Assembly: GCF_914767665.1 (NCBI RefSeq)
Contig: NC_059504.1
Span: 39,153,720-39,217,719, forward strand
Length of the DNA: 64,000 nucleotides
Source of the DNA: Harmonia axyridis
Lineage: Eukaryota > Arthropoda > Insecta > Coleoptera > Coccinellidae
Reading direction: 5' to 3'
Part shown: one piece after another, positions 33,398-44,800 of the stretch
Layout of the letters: each line of letters starts with the position of its first letter
Position numbering within the stretch: the first letter of the stretch is position 1
Notes under the pieces: model-generated
What the model was told of the DNA's origin: nothing
The model's database searches: none
The model's input: only the letters and a program-made list of their open reading frames with translations
Made by a program: the position numbers and the translations under genes

Positions 33398-34176
33398 CCG
33401 GGTTTTCACCATAATTTGACCCCCCCCCCCTTTAACTTTGTTGCTGAAAGAGGTACAAAAAAATGTTTTTCACAAAAGTTTCACGAAATCGACTAGTGTT
33501 TTTTAAAATGATTTCACTAAACGAAATATATACAGAGAGGGCAAAATATTGATTGAAACTTCATTTTTTCGAATGGAACACCTTGTATATTTTACTATAT
33601 TCGACTAGCTCTTTTTCCCCTGATTTCGGATATATAACATATGTTTGGCCTATCTCTCTTATTCTGAGTACCACAGAGTTGCAAATTTTAAGAACCACCT
33701 GGTATGCTCAGTAATCAGTTTTCAAGTGGTAGGCTGCGATAACTCAAAATGCCCTTTTTTGAGTTATCTCGTTGGGAATTTGACTATATGTCATATCGTT
33801 CCAACGAGATAACTCAAAAAAAAGGCATTTTGAGTTATCGCAGCCTACCACTTGAAAACTGATTACTGAGCATGCCAGGTGGTTTTTAAAATTTGAAACT
33901 CTGTGGTTCTCACAATAAAAGAGTTTGACCAAACATATGTTATATATTCGAAGTCAGGGGAAAAAGAGCTAGTCAAATAGAGAAAAATATACAGGATGTT
34001 CCATTTGAAAAAATGAAGTTGCAATCAATATGTTGCCCACTCTGTATATATTTCGTTTTGTGAAATCATTTTAAAAAACACTAGTCGATTTCGTGAGACT
34101 TTTGTAGAAAACATTTTTTTGTACCTCTTCTAGTAACAAAGTTAAAGGGGGGGTCAAATTATGGTGAAAAACCCGG
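33398..34176. mobile_element. snapback palindrome element, copy A (779 bp)
   Basis: The whole element folds on itself. Arms of about 375 bp start CCGGGTTTTCACCATAATTTG and end CAAATTATGGTGAAAAACCCGG, around a loop of about 25 bp at 33776-33800. Both ends are flanked by TA, consistent with a TA target duplication as in Tc1/mariner MITEs. Arm identity is high over the full length. Each arm contains a near copy of the common ACACCCTGTATA terminus. There is no coding capacity. Confidence 0.85.
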
Positions 34177-34740
34177 TACATGTCCCCAACATGGTTAGAT
34201 TACGTTGTCGGATTGTGATATATTTTCAAATCCACAATTTTACTATATCATTATGAATGTATATTATATTGAATGAAATATATTTATTTGAGTGATTCCC
34301 GATTAAATATGCAAATTTGAATATTTGGAATCCGATATTTTGCCTAATTGTCGCATTAATGATAAGCAGAATATTTATTATTATCTGTATCTACCTGCTG
34401 AAATCGAAGATTTTGCAACTTTTGCTCTCCAAGTATCATCGGTTGATTCACGTCGTTTGGCGCGCTTGAAGTTTGTTTTCTGAATTCTGATATATTTAGG
34501 TATTTATTTCAATATATTTGGAGTTGATATGAAACGCTGATTTACTCTGTTACATTAGAAGTGTGTTCTGTGGAGAGAAACTAGCGAATCGAGTGAAATA
34601 TCGTATCACTGATGTTTTCATTTCTGCGCGCTTCATGTCAAACTCGATGTCAAATTTGATAGTTCATGTTGTGGTAAAATTTGCTTACTGAAAATGACAT
34701 ATACTCCTTCTATTTATGTTTATTACTCTTATGTTTATTA

Positions 34741-34858
34741 TACAGGGTGATTCACCGGGATGGCCTATTAGACGTTTATGGAAAACTAATCATAATTTTG
34801 AGCTGAAAATTTGTATATCGGGGTTTGAGACAATAATCTTTCTCCCTAAAATATTTTC
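34741..34858. repeat. transposon end, inverted copy of 27415-27533
   Basis: It begins TACAGGGTGATTCACCGGGATGG. The partner and the shared blocks are described at 27415. The 60 bp that follow (to about 34930) include CACACCCAGTATATTA, possibly another terminus. Confidence 0.6.
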
Positions 34859-35375
34859 AGATCTCTACAACTTCCGGTTATACCGGAAACAGACAACTAC
34901 TTCCTTATTTCAAATGGCACACCCAGTATATTATTGCATCATTAGATAGCTTCTTTGATGGCAATTTCGACAATATGCCATACTTTGGGTAAAAATTCAA
35001 CGGTTCATGAGTTATTGGGATTCTTATGAAAAAAATGGTGACGATGAGGACTCACATTTTTTTTAATATTCAGGCAGCCGGAAATGTTCGAATTGCTTAT
35101 GAAAAATGTCATGAAAAGGATATGGTGCTGCAATTGTAGCGGTAGCAACCATTTGGGTGATGTCGTTTTTCATCGTTAATAGCATACTTCCCTTTTTACA
35201 ACTTAATATACGTTCATTGATTTCACTTAAAATATACTCGTTTTTTTTTTAATATCAAATTGAAACGTTTTATTAGGAAACCCGTTATTTTTATTATTAT
35301 ATTTTTCTTCAGTTTCATGTCAATCATTTTTCAATTCCTGTTTGTGCATATCCATTTGTTTAAAATCAACATTCC

Positions 35376-35780
35376 ACAATCTAATTGATTGAAAATGTGT
35401 CCATAACGTTCAATCAAATTAATAGGGACTTTAGAGAACCCTCAGAGAACAGGGGGTTTAAACTCCGACTGTATCTGAAATGGCAATCTGTACATTTGCG
35501 GAACGATAGTAATTTATTGATGAAATATACATGTCCTCGCTAATGTCACAGTGGTCCCGGGGGACTTCGTATCAAAAAGAGTCGCTGATATACTACTCAT
35601 AGATTCATTCTGTATCCCCTCAGCGGCACGCAATTCCATTGTGGAATTAATGGCCGAAAGTTGTAAGAGAATGGAAAGCCGTATAATTAACACTCGACAA
35701 ACGAAAGTGATTTCCCCATAAAGGGATCGCGCCCGAGGGAACGAGAATGGCATGATGGAATTTATTTGTTGGTCTTTTAG
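35376..35780. repeat. GC-richer segment with a diverged counterpart at 47497-47870
   Basis: Shared marks in the same order are: CAATCTAATTGATTG followed by AAATGT.TCC; ATAGGGAC; CTCC(A)ACTGTAT; GATCGTAATTTA or GATAGTAATTTA; a GTCGCTGAT or GTTCGCTGAT block; TTCATTCTG or TTCATTTTG; GACAAAC or GACAAAAC followed by AAAGT; and a final AAGGGATC or AAGGGATG. Identity is patchy. No common reading frame was found, so a duplicated non-coding element or ancient repeat is likely. Confidence 0.5.
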
Positions 35781-35909
35781 GTGCAATAATAAACTTTTAA
35801 AAATAGCACACAACAAAAATTTCGACTGGAACTTTTGTATATTCGTTTCGAATGGTGAATATATTTATAAAGTATTTTCCTATTTAAAGGAAATGTCATT
35901 TTGATATTA

Positions 35910-36740
35910 ATAATTAAACGAGTATATTTCGAAAAAATCAATGGATGTTTATTTCATTGTAAAGAGGAGTATGTTATTAACGTTGTAACGGTATTAGGAT
36001 ATGAGACAAAAGGCCGCCACGGCTCCAGTTGCAGCACTATATCCTTTTCATGAAATTTTTCATGACCAATTCGCATATTTGCGGCTGTATCTCCTCGATA
36101 ATTTCTCGAATTCCATCTTCAGAGCATTGAATCGATTGTGGAGCATTGGCATAGATGGACCTTATCTTTCATGTGGCTCCAAAGAAAAAAGTCTAAAGGT
36201 GTTGAATCGCAGAATATCGGGGTCTCTTCGAAAAATAACAAGGACAGGAAACTTTTTTTGCAACATTTCGATTGTTTCATTTCTATAAAAAATCATTAAT
36301 CATAACTCGGTAGCGCAATTTATCCACCGTAATAGTTGCACCAACTTAATTTTCGAATAGATAAGGCCCTATCACATAACCTCAAAAACCGCACCAAACA
36401 ATGACACGTTGAGAATGGAGACGCTTTTCAACAATCATACTTGGATTTTTCGAGCCTTGAATGCGACAATTCTGCTTATTTTCGATGCCTTATCATTGAA
36501 GATGGTTTTACAATCTTCCATCAGCGAGGATACGACGCGACGTTGATAGTGATCGACCGGCTGGAGTTCAAGATCTTAGTCCTCATGCAAAATACGGCAT
36601 TATGTCGTTTGTGGAAAGCCTTATTCCTAAGATCGACGAGGAATCGACAAACCTGGGTCTTCGTTAGCACTAAGAACGGCTATAGCAAAATTTTTGGAAA
36701 CTGTAACAGTCAAATTTTCTCCATTTTCGTAGTGAATTTC
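35910..36740 (-). mobile_element. Tc1/mariner-family transposon relic, copy 3
   Basis: It aligns with the relics at 4480 and 6690. Minus-strand translation recovers fragments like LFSLEPHER, NRFNALKMEFEKL and a GGHLADII-type end in broken frames. Short plus-strand frames at 36001-36288 and 36441-36788 are antisense shadows of this relic. Confidence 0.6.
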
Positions 36741-37101
36741 AACAATTCAAGTTTTATTAACAAAATTAGAACTTGCGCACATAAGTAACTTTATTTTTTA
36801 TGAATCAATATTAAATTGGCAATTATTTTTTGAGGATATACTGTCCTCAATATATCTTTCAGCAACAATCCTATCTTTCCCAGCACCTAACCACTCAGCA
36901 CGATTTTGTTCCACAAGATATGGCAGAATGATCGGATATGCAACAGAAATAGGAAAATTAATATACATTTACTACGATAAAATTAAATTGAATTTTCGAA
37001 TTTATGGATACAGATGATACTGATATTAACGGGTATTGAGAGATGTTGATGCCCTCGAGTTTGTAAGTTGTGGCAAAAACATCTTCTCAATGCCGTTGGT
37101 A

Positions 37102-37853
37102 CCGGGTTTTTCACCATAATTTGACCCCCCCTTTAACTTTGTTACTAAAAGAGGTACAAAAAATGTTTTCCACAAAAGTTTCACGAAATCGACTAGTGTT
37201 TTTTAAAATGATTTCACACAACGAAATATATACAGAGTGGGCCACATATTGATAGCAACTTCATTTTTTCAAATGGAACACCCTGTATATTTGACTAGCT
37301 CTTTTTCCCCTGATTTCAAATATATAACATATGTTTGGCCTATCTCTCTTATTCTGAGCACCACAGTTTCAAATTTTAAGAACCACCTAGCATGCTCAGT
37401 AATCAGTTTTCAAGTGACAGGCTGCGATAACTCAAAATGCTCTTTTTTGAGTTATCTCCTTGGCAACGATATGATATATAGTCAAATTGCCAACGAGATA
37501 ACTCAAAAAAGATCATTTGCAGCCTACCACTTGAAAACTGCCAGCTTGCATGCCAGGTGGTTCTTAAAATTTGAAACTCTGTGGTACTCAGAATAAGAGA
37601 GATAGGCCAAACATATGTTATACATTGAAATCAGGGGAAAAAGAGCTAGTCAAATATAGAAAAACATACAGGGTGTTCCATTTGAAAAAATGAAGTTGCT
37701 ATCAATATGTGGCCCACTCTGTATATATTTCGTTTTGTGAAATCATTTTGAAAAACACTAGTCGATTTCGTGAGACTTTTGTAGAAACCATTTTTTTGTA
37801 CCTCTTTTAGTAACAAAGTTAAAGGGGGGATCAAATTATGGTGAAAAACCCGG
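37102..37853. mobile_element. snapback palindrome element, copy B (752 bp)
   Basis: This is a second copy of the palindrome at 33398, with the same CCGGGTTTTTCACC ends and flanking TA on both sides. The central loop (about 37474-37500) is the reverse complement of copy A's loop, so copy B is inserted in the opposite orientation. Arm sequences are close to those of copy A. Confidence 0.85.
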
Positions 37854-38180
37854 TACATAAATAACTATTAAATTCTTTTTCATTTCTTCAAAATAGTTGT
37901 TTCAAAGTGCCCCTTTGCATGTTATTAATGTAATTTTCTGGACGAATATGAATGGGTGCAATCCATCGAATTAGTATTTTTTCGAAGATTTATGGGACAA
38001 TTTTTGAAAAATTACGTCAATACAAATTTGAACAAGATCGTAAAGGCTTCCTTCCGACTTCACAGCAGTTGATGTAATAAATAGAAACAATTATCGAACA
38101 TTGGATTGTTTAATGGATTCGGCCATTACTTGGTGAAAATTCATTAAAAATGAAATAAAACAAAGTAATTCTCACGAAAC

Positions 38181-38303
38181 TATTTAATTGTTAGCAACAA
38201 TTTTCTCTATGTGGCTACATTTTTGACTGAGTCGACATCAGTCAAAAATGTAGGCTGAGGAAGCCACAGTGTGGCAAAACAATTGTTGCTAACAATTGAA
38301 TAT
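38181..38303. repeat. palindrome of about 123 bp with AATTGTTAGCAACAATT arms
   Basis: TTTAATTGTTAGCAACAATTTT at the left is mirrored by AATTGTTGCTAACAATTGAA at the right. A second inner pair, TACATTTTTGACTGA and TCAGTCAAAAATGTA, flanks GTCGACA. It is probably a small MITE. Confidence 0.6.
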
Positions 38304-39157
38304 AGTGGATTGTTGTTCAACATAATCTTTTTTCTCTTTAAATTATATATTCAGTGCGATGAAAAGTTAAACGACATTCATTTAGGAAATCATGATCGTT
38401 CTGATGGGGACAAATACTGTTTTCTTCTTCTTATTTTTTTTTTCGGTTTTGCGTTTTTCCCCTTTCTTCATCGGTTCCACTGCCACCTATGAAGAACAAC
38501 ATTCAGCGGTCAAGCAAGTAAAATGTAACAAAGTTTTCTGCTAACATAGAAGTTTCGTTGTTTATCCAAGCAGTGATCCCAATAACAGTATCTTCTCTAG
38601 AATACAATTTAGAATCGTTACATTGTGTGGTGGAGACTCGAGAAAATCTCTTGAATTTTCCGGGTGTGCGCAACAATAGCCTTTACGCTCCATTTCCTCG
38701 AATGGGTATCGGAGGGTTAAAGATGCCACAGATCGCAGAGCTACCAGCTTTGATATCTTCCGAAGTGTATTCGGGTTTTCCACGTGTTTCTATTCCAACT
38801 TATCCCTTTTCTTACAAGAAAATGAGATATAAATAAAGGCTGACTCAACTAGATGATTCGTTTTTTAAATAAAATGAACTGCCTTCCGTTTGTCTCAGAA
38901 ATTCGCAAAATATTATTGAATAGACATATTCATGGTGTTGATAGGTGATATCAATAAGCTCAGGGCAAAATTTTGACATGATCTCATCATCGGAATCATA
39001 GAAAATTCGATAATTTGGAAGAGAAATACTAAATATTTCTGTCGAAATTGATTCCTCGCATATCGCTTGGTGAATCATAATTTTAATATTAATAAAAAAA
39101 AATAAAATAAAACACTTGACTATACGCTAGAAACGTATGGTCAATTTTTTTTACATG

Positions 39158-39371
39158 TAGAGATTTACGGCTTGACTTGATATTCAAGCTGCTTGACTTG
39201 AAATCAACTCAGGTTCAAGTCAAGTAATGATTTTTCAATATCAAGTCCAGTACTTGATACATAAATACCTGACTTGGCATTGAAAAACTATTACTTGACT
39301 CAAACCTGAGTTGATTTCAAGTCAAGCACAAGTGAAGTAGCTTGAATATCAGGTCAGGACGTGAATCTCTA
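39158..39371. mobile_element. palindromic MITE with TAGAGATT ends, possibly hAT-like
   Basis: The ends TAGAGATTTACG and CGTGAATCTCTA are inverted. Long arms contain TGATATTCAAGCT, GACTTGAAATCAACTCAGGTT and GTCAAGTAAT. The flanking eight bases (TTTACATG and ATTGCATG) agree at six of eight, which would fit a degraded 8 bp hAT target duplication. It is related to the CTTGACTTGA repeat at 28500. Confidence 0.65.
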
Positions 39372-40229
39372 ATTGCATGAAACACTAGGTTCTTCAGTGC
39401 AGATTCATTCTGATTCTGCTAGGAATTCGCTTGATCCATTCTTTCAATTTTTGGAAGAAATCTTAGTATTGCAGTTAATAATGAACACAAAAAATTTATA
39501 GTTTTTGTTTAATATCTCTTCGAAATTTGAAAGGTTCATCAATCGTATCTCAATTATTTCTATGATGAATTTCAAAATTTTTGCATTAATAACATTATGA
39601 TGAAAAAATAAAAATCAAGCCATTTGAAGTTTTTCAAAAGAAAAAACATTCCGTTTTCAATTCCGTGTACATATTTCATTTTGAAAATGCAGAATATCTA
39701 TAAATGGAAATATTATCAAATGAGAAAGCGTGGGACAAATGAAATCGTAAGGGTGTTTTATAAAAATTGATAATTCCATGATAAACAAAATTTTGAAATT
39801 CATCATCGAAATAATTGAGATACGATTCTGAAACTTTTTAATTTTGAGAGTGATATAAAACGAATACTATAAATTATTTTGAGAAGATAATTAGTGAGTT
39901 TGTTCTAAACTGCCATACGAATGTTTCTTCCAAAAATTTGAAGAATCGATAAAGCGATTTCCGCACAGAATTCAAATACACGTGCACTGAAAAACATAGG
40001 GAGGAAGGTATTGTATACACTTTCTTGAAATATTATTTCACAAATTGCAACAAGCAGTTGAGGTGTTGAGACTGAAAATATAATCAAGCAAAAATATTAT
40101 CAGAAAAATAACAACATACCTACTTGGAAATAAGAAAGGAAAGTATCATAAAAAATATTTCTTATCTAACTAGGTATTCAAGAATTCTTTTTCTTGAAGA
40201 ATTGATGGTGTGTACTTCTTTCTAATCAT

Positions 40230-40490
40230 TGTTTTCCGCCGCCAAAGATAACAAACGTCAAAATTCCAACGACCCGCTTTTCCAACATTTTATCGGGAAT
40301 GTAAATTCATACATTGTAACTTCTAAGGGAGATATCGGGCATCGTTTCTATTCCTCCTCATCTCCTGTTCTTCCAACGGGAGACCGTTTCGTTGCCTCGT
40401 AATGGAATGTAGGAACAGCGAGGTTGAGTCACTTCGAGGAAATTACTTCAGGTCATAACAGGCTGGTGCGCAAATAGTGCGAGGGTTCTT
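40230..40490. other. GC-richer island
   Basis: A non-coding block with raised GC and no repeat partner seen in the window. It is a candidate conserved regulatory element by position and composition only. Confidence 0.25.
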
Positions 40491-40914
40491 TGTTTTTTTG
40501 GTAGGTATCTATCTTGAGTCATGTGCAGAGATGTGAACGACCCTGATTTAATTTTAGTGTCTTTGTGTGTATGGATGTTTGCCTTGTAGTAGGTCAAGAG
40601 CTAATTATCTGTATTTTACGGTATTGTAAGTAATCTGACTCATACGGTGTTTTTTTGGTTTGTCGGTGTGGAGTTATGGAAATGAGATTATTCGATTCAT
40701 TTCGATTGCGCGATAACTGATGTTTTGTTTTGACGTCTCAGATTCATTATTTTCGATGAAGAATTTTATTTTGAATTTGTAATGAGCTGAGGTTACCGAC
40801 TTTTGTTGATCACAATAAAGATTGTCGTGTTGTGAATGAGGCCAACTACTTCATTTTTTTGGTCTTTTAGATTCATTTAAATTTAAACAGAATTTTATTT
40901 TGATTCTGATATAT

Positions 40915-41092
40915 AAGCTGAGGGGACTGACGTTTGATGGTTACAAAAATATTGTCTTGTTCCGAGACCTACTACCTCAATTTGAGTCATTTTAGCACTG
41001 ATGAAGGAATATTTTCGTGGGAAATTGAATCAACTTAGTTTGTTTGTTGTCGTTTCAACTCGCCTTGTCACTTAAAATCTGTGATATTAACA
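40915..41092. repeat. 178 bp repeat shared with 47213-47388
   Basis: Both copies run from GCTGAGG.GACTGACGTTTGAT or GCCGAGGTTACTGACGTTTGAT through CAATTTGAGTCATTTTAGCACTG to CTTGTCACTT.AAATCTGTG, about 85-90 percent identical. A weaker third piece lies at 40788-40860. The second copy sits directly against transposon termini. Confidence 0.65.
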
Positions 41093-41649
41093 TGTGTGAA
41101 GGATAACAAAGGGGTTATCAAAAAAAAAATCAAAGAAAAGGTAACTGACTTTTACCGTACTGATGAGGGTCGAAACTGAAAGCCCGAAACACGTGTCTAC
41201 GGTTAGCACCTTTCCTTGAAGGATGTCCGTTATCCTTTTCTTCGTTTTTTTTTTGTAATATTAATGTTGTCAGCCATAATGACAAACAAGCATTTACTTC
41301 ATCCGATTTTTCTAATAAATAGTTTTTTTTAAGCTTTTAAACAATAGAGTCCTTATTTCGCAAGAAATGTCAGAAAATCCTCCACGCAAAGGTAGGGTTG
41401 GAAATAATCTGAATTATTCGAGAAGGATAGTGATAGTAAGTAATGGGTGTGCATTTAGCTGCATAAGAAGTGTTAGAACTTATACAGGAAAAAAAAGATT
41501 TCTCTGTGGTTAAACTCCGTGCTGATTCGCACCATGTCCTTCGAACAAGAATCAACATTTCGAATAAGAAGCAATAAGAAGTTTCAATGGTTATTGTCTA
41601 TGGTTTGACAGTTGAGAATGTCAAATTTATTAATTAACGCCAGAACAAC

Positions 41650-42560
41650 AACTTATTTTGGATAAATAAATCAGTTCGCGAAGTTCATAGAGCACTTTGT
41701 CCATTTTACGGTCAACATAATGGGCCTAGTGTGTAAGCAATTCCTGCTGTTATTGATCGCACTAATTGTACTCTTCTCGATTCAAAACCATCAACATGAT
41801 AAAGAAATGTTCGTACCAAAGAGAATATTGGTGCTGTAGTGCGATACGTCGGCGTCGCCAGCAATTCCTGCTGTTATTGATCGCACTAATTGTACTCTTC
41901 TCGATTCAAAACCATCAACATGATAAAGAAATGTTCGTACCAAAGAGAATATTGGTGCTGTAGTGCGATACGTCGGCGTCGCCATTCTCAACTTGTTGGC
42001 CTTTGTCTTTCGACTATGTGAAAATTCAACATAAGGATCTTGGCTTAGATGCCTATAAAATACAAATCGTGCAAGAATTAAAGCCAAATGAGCATTGTTT
42101 ACGTCGCATTTTTGCTGATAGGGCTAATTTGAAACTGGCATAAGATGAGTATTTTTTACAGAAGAATTGTGTTAGTGTTGAATGGCTTAGTAAATAAGCA
42201 AAATTGCCGTCTACTGAACAAAGACGATTTCTCAACTAAAAATCGACGACATTTGGTTCCAACAAGACGGCGCCATAAAGTGCGTTTAACTATCAATTTA
42301 TTGCAAATTCAATCTGCTGACAATTTTAACTAGCCCTCTAGTTCTTGCGACTTAACGCCTCTCGATTCCGTTAAGAAATTGGTTTATGCCGACTAACCAG
42401 CAACTCTCGAAAAATTGTAAGCCAATGTTCGAACTACCTTTGAAGCCATACGTCCAGATTCAAAAGGAAAAGTAGTAAAAAATTGGACTGATCGAATGGA
42501 CTATTAAACTCGTAGCCTCGGCGGACATATGCCAGAAATTATATTTGAAAAATAAATGCC
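41650..42560 (+). pseudogene. decayed DD41D-type Tc1/mariner transposase, plus strand
   Basis: Reading frames give an N-terminal helix-turn-helix region (PFYGQHNGP and VPKRILV), then LKPNEHCLRRIFAD, then NQQDG-like QQDGAI, and near the end the SLGGHMPEIIFEK tail. The tail and QQDG block match the minus-strand transposase at 44278-44661. Frames are broken repeatedly, and a 124 bp tandem duplication interrupts the N-terminal part. Confidence 0.7.
41737..41984 (+). repeat. perfect 124 bp tandem duplication
   Basis: Bases 41737-41860 and 41861-41984 are identical at every position as read. The unit starts GCAATTCCTGCTGTTATTG and ends TCGGCGTCGCCA. Since 124 is not a multiple of three, it also shifts the transposase frame. 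Confidence 0.95.
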
Positions 42561-42604
42561 ATGAAATTATCTATCAGATCATAATGAAATAGTTTAATTA
42601 TACA

Positions 42605-43040
42605 GTGGGGAAAGTCCAACTTTTCTCAAGAGCGTGGAAGTTTGTGGCACGAGGCTGAAAGGCGAGTGCCGCAAACGCACGAGTGAGAAAAAAACTGTTG
42701 CACACTTTACTTTTCCTGCAACTACTATGCAAATTAGCGTATTCTTCATTGCTTACTCTATTTCACAGTATTGCTCATACTGTAAGATATATTATTCCAC
42801 ACGGCACTTTGCCCACACCTCGCTTGGTAGACCAATGAAATTGGGCTTTTGAGAAGTCGTTCTTATGGAAACGCATGAAATAAACGAAATAAACAGATAC
42901 TGTCAACGAAGGCCATTTCGAAATGAATAAGGTACATTACTTGAATTATTCAAATATGTTGCAGTTGAAGGAGAAGTGTAATGAGCAACATATGGAGAAA
43001 TTCCTTTTCTCACTCGGGCGGAAAGTTGGACTTTCCCCAC
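42605..43040. mobile_element. TIR element with GTGGGGAAAGTCCAACTTT ends
   Basis: The 19 bp terminus GTGGGGAAAGTCCAACTTT is perfectly inverted at 43022-43040. The interior has no transposase. A part of it (42700-42890) is present in reverse complement at 43140-43320, outside the right end, including CAATGAAATTGGGCTTTTGA. Two related elements in opposite orientation therefore lie side by side. Confidence 0.7.
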
Positions 43041-43139
43041 GTGTTGCACATTATACTATTTCCTACAACTGAACAAATTTAAATAAATTTACTTAATTCA
43101 ATTCAAAATGGCTTTCGTTGGCAGTATATGTTCTTTTTT

Positions 43140-43460
43140 TGCGTTTCTATAGAAACGACTTCTCAAAAGCCCAATTTCATTGGTCTACTAAGCGTGGTGT
43201 GGGCAAAGTGCCGTGTGAAATAATATTTCTCACAGTATGAGCAATACATAATTTTGAAATTGAGCAAGCTATGAAGAATACGCTACTTTTCATAGAAGTT
43301 GTAGGAAATAGTAAATTGTTTCCAACAATATTTCTGTTTGAAAACCATAAATTGCTTTTTGAAGGAAAGATGGTAAAAGCATTTTCGCAACTATGTTGAT
43401 ATCGAAAACATAGATATATCAGATAGTGAAAGTATCGGCACAATGATTTCATAATTTTGA
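43140..43460. repeat. inverted partial copy of the 42605 element
   Basis: It matches the reverse complement of 42700-42890 over roughly 180 bp (GACTTCTCAAAAGCCCAATT, GTGTGGGCAAAGTGCCGTGT, CAGTATGAGCAATAC). The GTGGGGAAAG terminus was not found at its outer end. Confidence 0.65.
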
Positions 43461-43619
43461 TATTTATATGCATCATTCACACATAAATTTTCCTCAAATC
43501 ATTCGCGTTCCATGATAAGGCGCGAAAGAAAAATCTTGTTATAGGTAGTTACGAAATTCAGCATATCAGATAGATAGTTGTGGAAATTATAAACCTACAT
43601 ACGTAACTTCCCGAATTGA

Positions 43620-44110
43620 AACGAAAAGAGAACAACAACGAATCCGTCGGATTTCCCATATCAATTTTCACCCGGGGCGGACCCTCCCAATGAATCATAC
43701 CTCGAGCTATACGATACGCAACCCCCGGAAAAATCCCCTGAGTACAGCACTGCCGGTGCAGGATCGGAGCGGCGCGTCACGCAATCGATAGGGGCAGGCG
43801 TCGACGACGGGCACGCCGTCGGCGACGCGACGGCGACGTCTTGTACATACCGCGCGCGGTCCCGCTTCGTTCGGACGCACACAACGACGCCGCGCCAGGG
43901 GAAGCCGTATCGCGACGGGGAGATCGTAAAACTAATAAAGCCGCTAATTAGGGATCTCTTTTTAGGTGGATTAATGCGGGGGAGGAGGTGACACCCGCAG
44001 GGATTCCTGTGGGGAAACCGCCGGATGATTGGGCCGAGCCACGCGGTCTACGCAAACGGTAGTATTGGACCCGTTCGGGTCTCGAAAATCGTTTTATGAA
44101 GGCCTGGAAC
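43620..44110. other. strongly GC- and CpG-rich island
   Basis: This is the most CpG-dense block of the window (for example GGCGACGCGACGGCGACG near 43822). A 73-codon minus-strand frame covers 43661-43882 but has no known domain. A TAATAAAGCCGCTAATTAGG block at 43934 carries homeodomain-like TAAT cores. It is possibly a promoter or enhancer. No transcription start can be assigned. Confidence 0.35.
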
Positions 44111-44169
44111 ACCTGCGACGGTGTTACATAGGCATTTTTTTCGAAATTAGAGACTTGTGGAAAACTGGT

Positions 44170-44800
44170 TATAACGGGTGTTTTTTTTAGAGCTATAGAA
44201 CTTTAAATTGCAATAAAACAACGATGGTTTATTTGATTGACATGAATTTTATTTATCCGCAACATAATCTTGTGGCATTACATTTTAAATATGATTTCTG
44301 GCATATGACCGCCGCGGCTGGCTCGGATGTAGTCCAATCTGGACGTCCAATTTTCGATGACTTTTTCCAACATTTGTGGCCGTATATCGGCAATAACACG
44401 GCGAATGTTGTCTTCCAAATGGTCAAGGGTTTGTGGCTTATCCGCATAGACCAATGACTTTACATAGCACCACCGAGAGTAGTCTAGCGGTGTTAAATCA
44501 CAAGATATTGGAGGCCAATTCACAGGTCCAAAAGGTGAAATTAGGCGGTCACCAAACGTGTCTTTCAATAAATCGATTGTGGCACGAGCTGTGTGACATG
44601 TTGCGCCGTCTTGTTGGACATCATGGTTGTTCAATTCAGGAATGAAAAAGTTAGTAATCATGGCTCTATACCGATCACCATTGACTGTAACGTTCCGGCC
44701 ATCATCGTTTTTGAAGAAGTACGGACCAATGATTCCACCAGCCCATAAAGCGCACCAAAAAGTCAGTTTTTTGAATTTTGCTCATAAGCTGATATGTGCA
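44170..44800 (-). pseudogene. DD41D-type Tc1/mariner transposase, C-terminal two thirds
   Basis: Minus-strand reading gives ALWAGGIIGPYFFKNDDGRN, VTVNGDRYRAMITNFFIPEL, then the 44278-44661 frame with QQDGATCHTARATIDLL, NWPPISCDLTPLDYSRW and a C-terminal GGHMPEIIFKM. Between the Asp of QQDG and the Asp of TPLD I count 41 residues, the DD41D signature of the rosa-like Tc1/mariner group. A few residues before QQDG appear deleted, and the N-terminal DNA-binding part and first catalytic Asp are missing. The transposon 3' end, with AGAGCTATAGAAC, lies near 44170. Confidence 0.8.

Noticed and set aside
27415..34858. Inverted ends read as a single 7.4 kb transposon
   Set aside because: The TACAGGG termini face inward, not outward, so they cannot bound one element.
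36001..36788. Two plus-strand frames of 95 and 115 codons
   Set aside because: They lie antisense to the Tc1/mariner-type relic shared with 4480 and 6690.
44224..44645. Plus-strand frames of 70-77 codons
   Set aside because: They are antisense to the DD41D transposase, whose motifs are clear on the minus strand.
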